A DNA stretch of 7,966 bases from an uncultured Flavobacteriales bacterium (GTDB lineage: Bacteria > Bacteroidota > Bacteroidia > Palsa-965), in assembly GCA_946478675.1 (NCBI GenBank), contig CAMLEF010000214.1, positions 1 through 7,966 of the forward strand. The letters run 5' to 3'. The translations under genes were made by a program, and so were the position numbers. The notes beneath the pieces were generated by a model, which worked only from the letters and a program-made list of their open reading frames with translations, was not told the DNA's origin and made no database searches. Shown here in pieces: positions 6,465-7,966 of this stretch. Every line of letters begins with the position of its first letter. The first letter of the stretch is position 1.

Positions 6465-7966
6465 ATGGGACTGACACGTTATAAGCAGAAACGAAATTTC
6501 AACGAGACGCCGGAACCGACGGGTGGCAAGCCGCAAAAGTCGACGCTGCGTTTCGTGATCCAGAAGCACGCCGCTTCGCATTTGCATTATGATTTTCGCC
6601 TCGAGATGGAAGGCGTGCTGAAAAGCTGGGCCGTTCCGAAAGGGCCTTCGCTCGATCCGACAATCAAACGGCTCGCGATGATGGTGGAAGATCATCCGTT
6701 CGACTACCGGAATTTCGAAGGCATTATTCCTTCCGGTTACGGCGAAGGAACGGTGATCGTGTGGGACGAAGGCACATATGAAGCGGACGGGCTCGAAGGA
6801 AAACCGAAAGCGGAACAGGAGAAAGCGCTGCTGCATCAGCTGCACGCGGGCACGATCAAATTCACGCTGCACGGAAAAAAACTGAAAGGCAGTTTTGCGC
6901 TGGTGAAAACGCGCGGCCGCGGAGAAAATCACTGGCTGCTCATCAAGCACCGCGACGATCACGCTACGACGACCGATATTTTGCTGAAAGAAAAATCAGT
7001 GATCTCCGGCAAAACGCTCGGGCAGGTGGCGTCCAGCACCACGAATTTTTACGGAGGCCGCTCACACAAATCTTCTTCCGACGCGAAAGCGATCCGTGAT
7101 AAAGCCGTCGAAAAAGTACGTGTGAAAACGGCGGCGGAAAAAGAATTGCTGAAGGCGCATCGTGCGGAAGCGCGGAAGCCGAAAGCGAAAACCGCCGTCA
7201 AAAAATCGTCGCGTGCGAAAACGACGGCAGCGAAAGCGGAGAAAAAATCATCCGGCAAAAAAGCGGCGAAGAAAAAGAAAGCGAAGCTTCCCTCCTATTT
7301 CACACCGATGCTGGCCACGCTCGTCGATGAGCCGTTCGATGCGGAAGGCTGGATGTACGAAGTGAAATGGGACGGTTATCGCGCGCTGGCGTTTGTGAAC
7401 GACGAGGAAGTCGAGCTGCGTTCGCGCAATGATAAATCATTCAACGAAAAATTTTACCCGGTGCACGCCGCGCTGCAATCGCTCGGGTGGAATGCGGTGC
7501 TCGATGGCGAAGTTGTGGTGACGGATGAACGCGGCATTGCGAATTTCGGCGCGCTGCAGAACTGGCGCAGCGAAGCAGACGGCGAATTGTTCTATTATGT
7601 TTTCGACCTGCTCTGGCTCGACGGCAAAGACCTGCGCGATCTTCCGCTGAGCGAACGGCGCGCGCTGCTGGAGCAATTGGATTTCGGCGACAGCATCGTG
7701 CGGCTGAGCACGGCGTTCAAAGGATCGGGCACGGAGTTTTTCGACATCGCGCGGAAGATGGGGCTTGAAGGCATCATCGCAAAAAAAGCCGACAGTCGTT
7801 ACCTCGCCGGCGAACGCACGAAGACCTGGCTGAAGATCAAATCGAACAAGCGGCAGGAAGTCGTGATCGGCGGTTACACGAAGAACGAAGGTTCCGCGAA
7901 ACCGTTCAGCGCTTTGCTCGTGGGCGTTTTCGAAGGAAAAGAGCTCGTGTATACAGGGAAAGTCGG
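6465..7966 (+). CDS. ligD: ATP-dependent DNA ligase LigD, phosphoesterase and ligase domains (cut by window edge)
   Basis: LigD works with Ku in bacterial non-homologous end joining: it trims and seals double-strand breaks. The 500 visible codons begin with the 3'-phosphoesterase domain (about 25-165): QKHAASHLHYDFRLE carries H35, H41, D43 and R45, and EDHPFDYRNFEG carries H77 and Y81. These match the metal-binding and catalytic residues known in Pseudomonas LigD. A linker (about 205-275), very rich in Lys and Ala (for example KKSSGKKAAKKKKAK), leads to the ligase nucleotidyltransferase domain. Its motif EVKWDGYR places the adenylated lysine at K301, followed by DGEVVV (347-352), FDLLWLDG, EGIIAKK (435-441) and TWLKIKS (454-460). 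The OB fold has begun (VVIGGYTKNEG) when the window ends, so a polymerase/primase domain cannot be judged. The ATG at 6465 is the only start after an in-frame stop at 6396-6398. No Ku gene is in the window. Confidence 0.95.
   Translation, partial: MGLTRYKQKRNFNETPEPTGGKPQKSTLRFVIQKHAASHLHYDFRLEMEGVLKSWAVPKGPSLDPTIKRLAMMVEDHPFDYRNFEGIIPSGYGEGTVIVWDEGTYEADGLEGKPKAEQEKALLHQLHAGTIKFTLHGKKLKGSFALVKTRGRGENHWLLIKHRDDHATTTDILLKEKSVISGKTLGQVASSTTNFYGGRSHKSSSDAKAIRDKAVEKVRVKTAAEKELLKAHRAEARKPKAKTAVKKSSRAKTTAAKAEKKSSGKKAAKKKKAKLPSYFTPMLATLVDEPFDAEGWMYEVKWDGYRALAFVNDEEVELRSRNDKSFNEKFYPVHAALQSLGWNAVLDGEVVVTDERGIANFGALQNWRSEADGELFYYVFDLLWLDGKDLRDLPLSERRALLEQLDFGDSIVRLSTAFKGSGTEFFDIARKMGLEGIIAKKADSRYLAGERTKTWLKIKSNKRQEVVIGGYTKNEGSAKPFSALLVGVFEGKELVYTGKV

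Noticed and set aside
6438..6962. A 174-codon minus-strand frame over the start of ligD
   Set aside because: It is a shadow of the phosphoesterase domain, whose catalytic residues are all present on the plus strand.

Overview
The window looks like a chromosomal segment of a Bacteroidetes bacterium, most likely from the Chitinophagaceae or a nearby family. This is inferred from a thrS-infC pair, secreted proteins whose signal peptides end just before Q, a two-component-propeller sensor at the left edge, a LigD that begins with its phosphoesterase domain, and an almost complete lack of Shine-Dalgarno sequences. There are seven genes, two of them cut by the window ends, and no complete insertion sequence, tRNA, rRNA or CRISPR.

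Layout. Bases 1-698 (minus) hold the N-terminal part of a secreted or periplasmic propeller sensor. Bases 999-1880 and 1877-2488 (minus) are a translationally coupled pair: a two-helix membrane protein with a possible PH-like domain, then a lipoprotein, both of unknown function. Divergent from them are thrS (2596-4539, threonyl-tRNA synthetase) and infC (4641-5258, translation initiation factor IF3), closed by a clear intrinsic terminator. Next come a small secreted, probably outer-membrane protein (5572-6102) and, after a gene-free stretch, ligD (6465 to the window end), an ATP-dependent DNA ligase of non-homologous end joining.

The translation block carries the most striking control signals. 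infC has no ATG available. It appears to start at ATC (4641) behind the only strong Shine-Dalgarno sequence in the window, which fits IF3 limiting its own synthesis by rejecting non-AUG starts. Twelve bases before the thrS ATG lies a 5-bp stem with a 7-base loop (GTTGTAA) that reads like the anticodon arm of tRNA-Thr(UGU). This is the type of decoy by which E. coli ThrRS represses its own mRNA. Two compact hairpins separate thrS from infC. rpmI and rplT, the usual partners of infC, do not follow it.

The spaces between genes are unusually repeat-rich. Three 32-base arrays are each made of four degenerate octamers (consensus TYRGCAYA). Two heptamer arrays are built on TTSAATA-type or TTCAAT units. 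Two long imperfect palindromes are built on CCGTGTT and CACAGAG words, and one structured element of about 100 bases lies before ligD. These lie outside the coding sequences, some directly against start or stop codons, and are the best candidates here for an undescribed family of dispersed elements.
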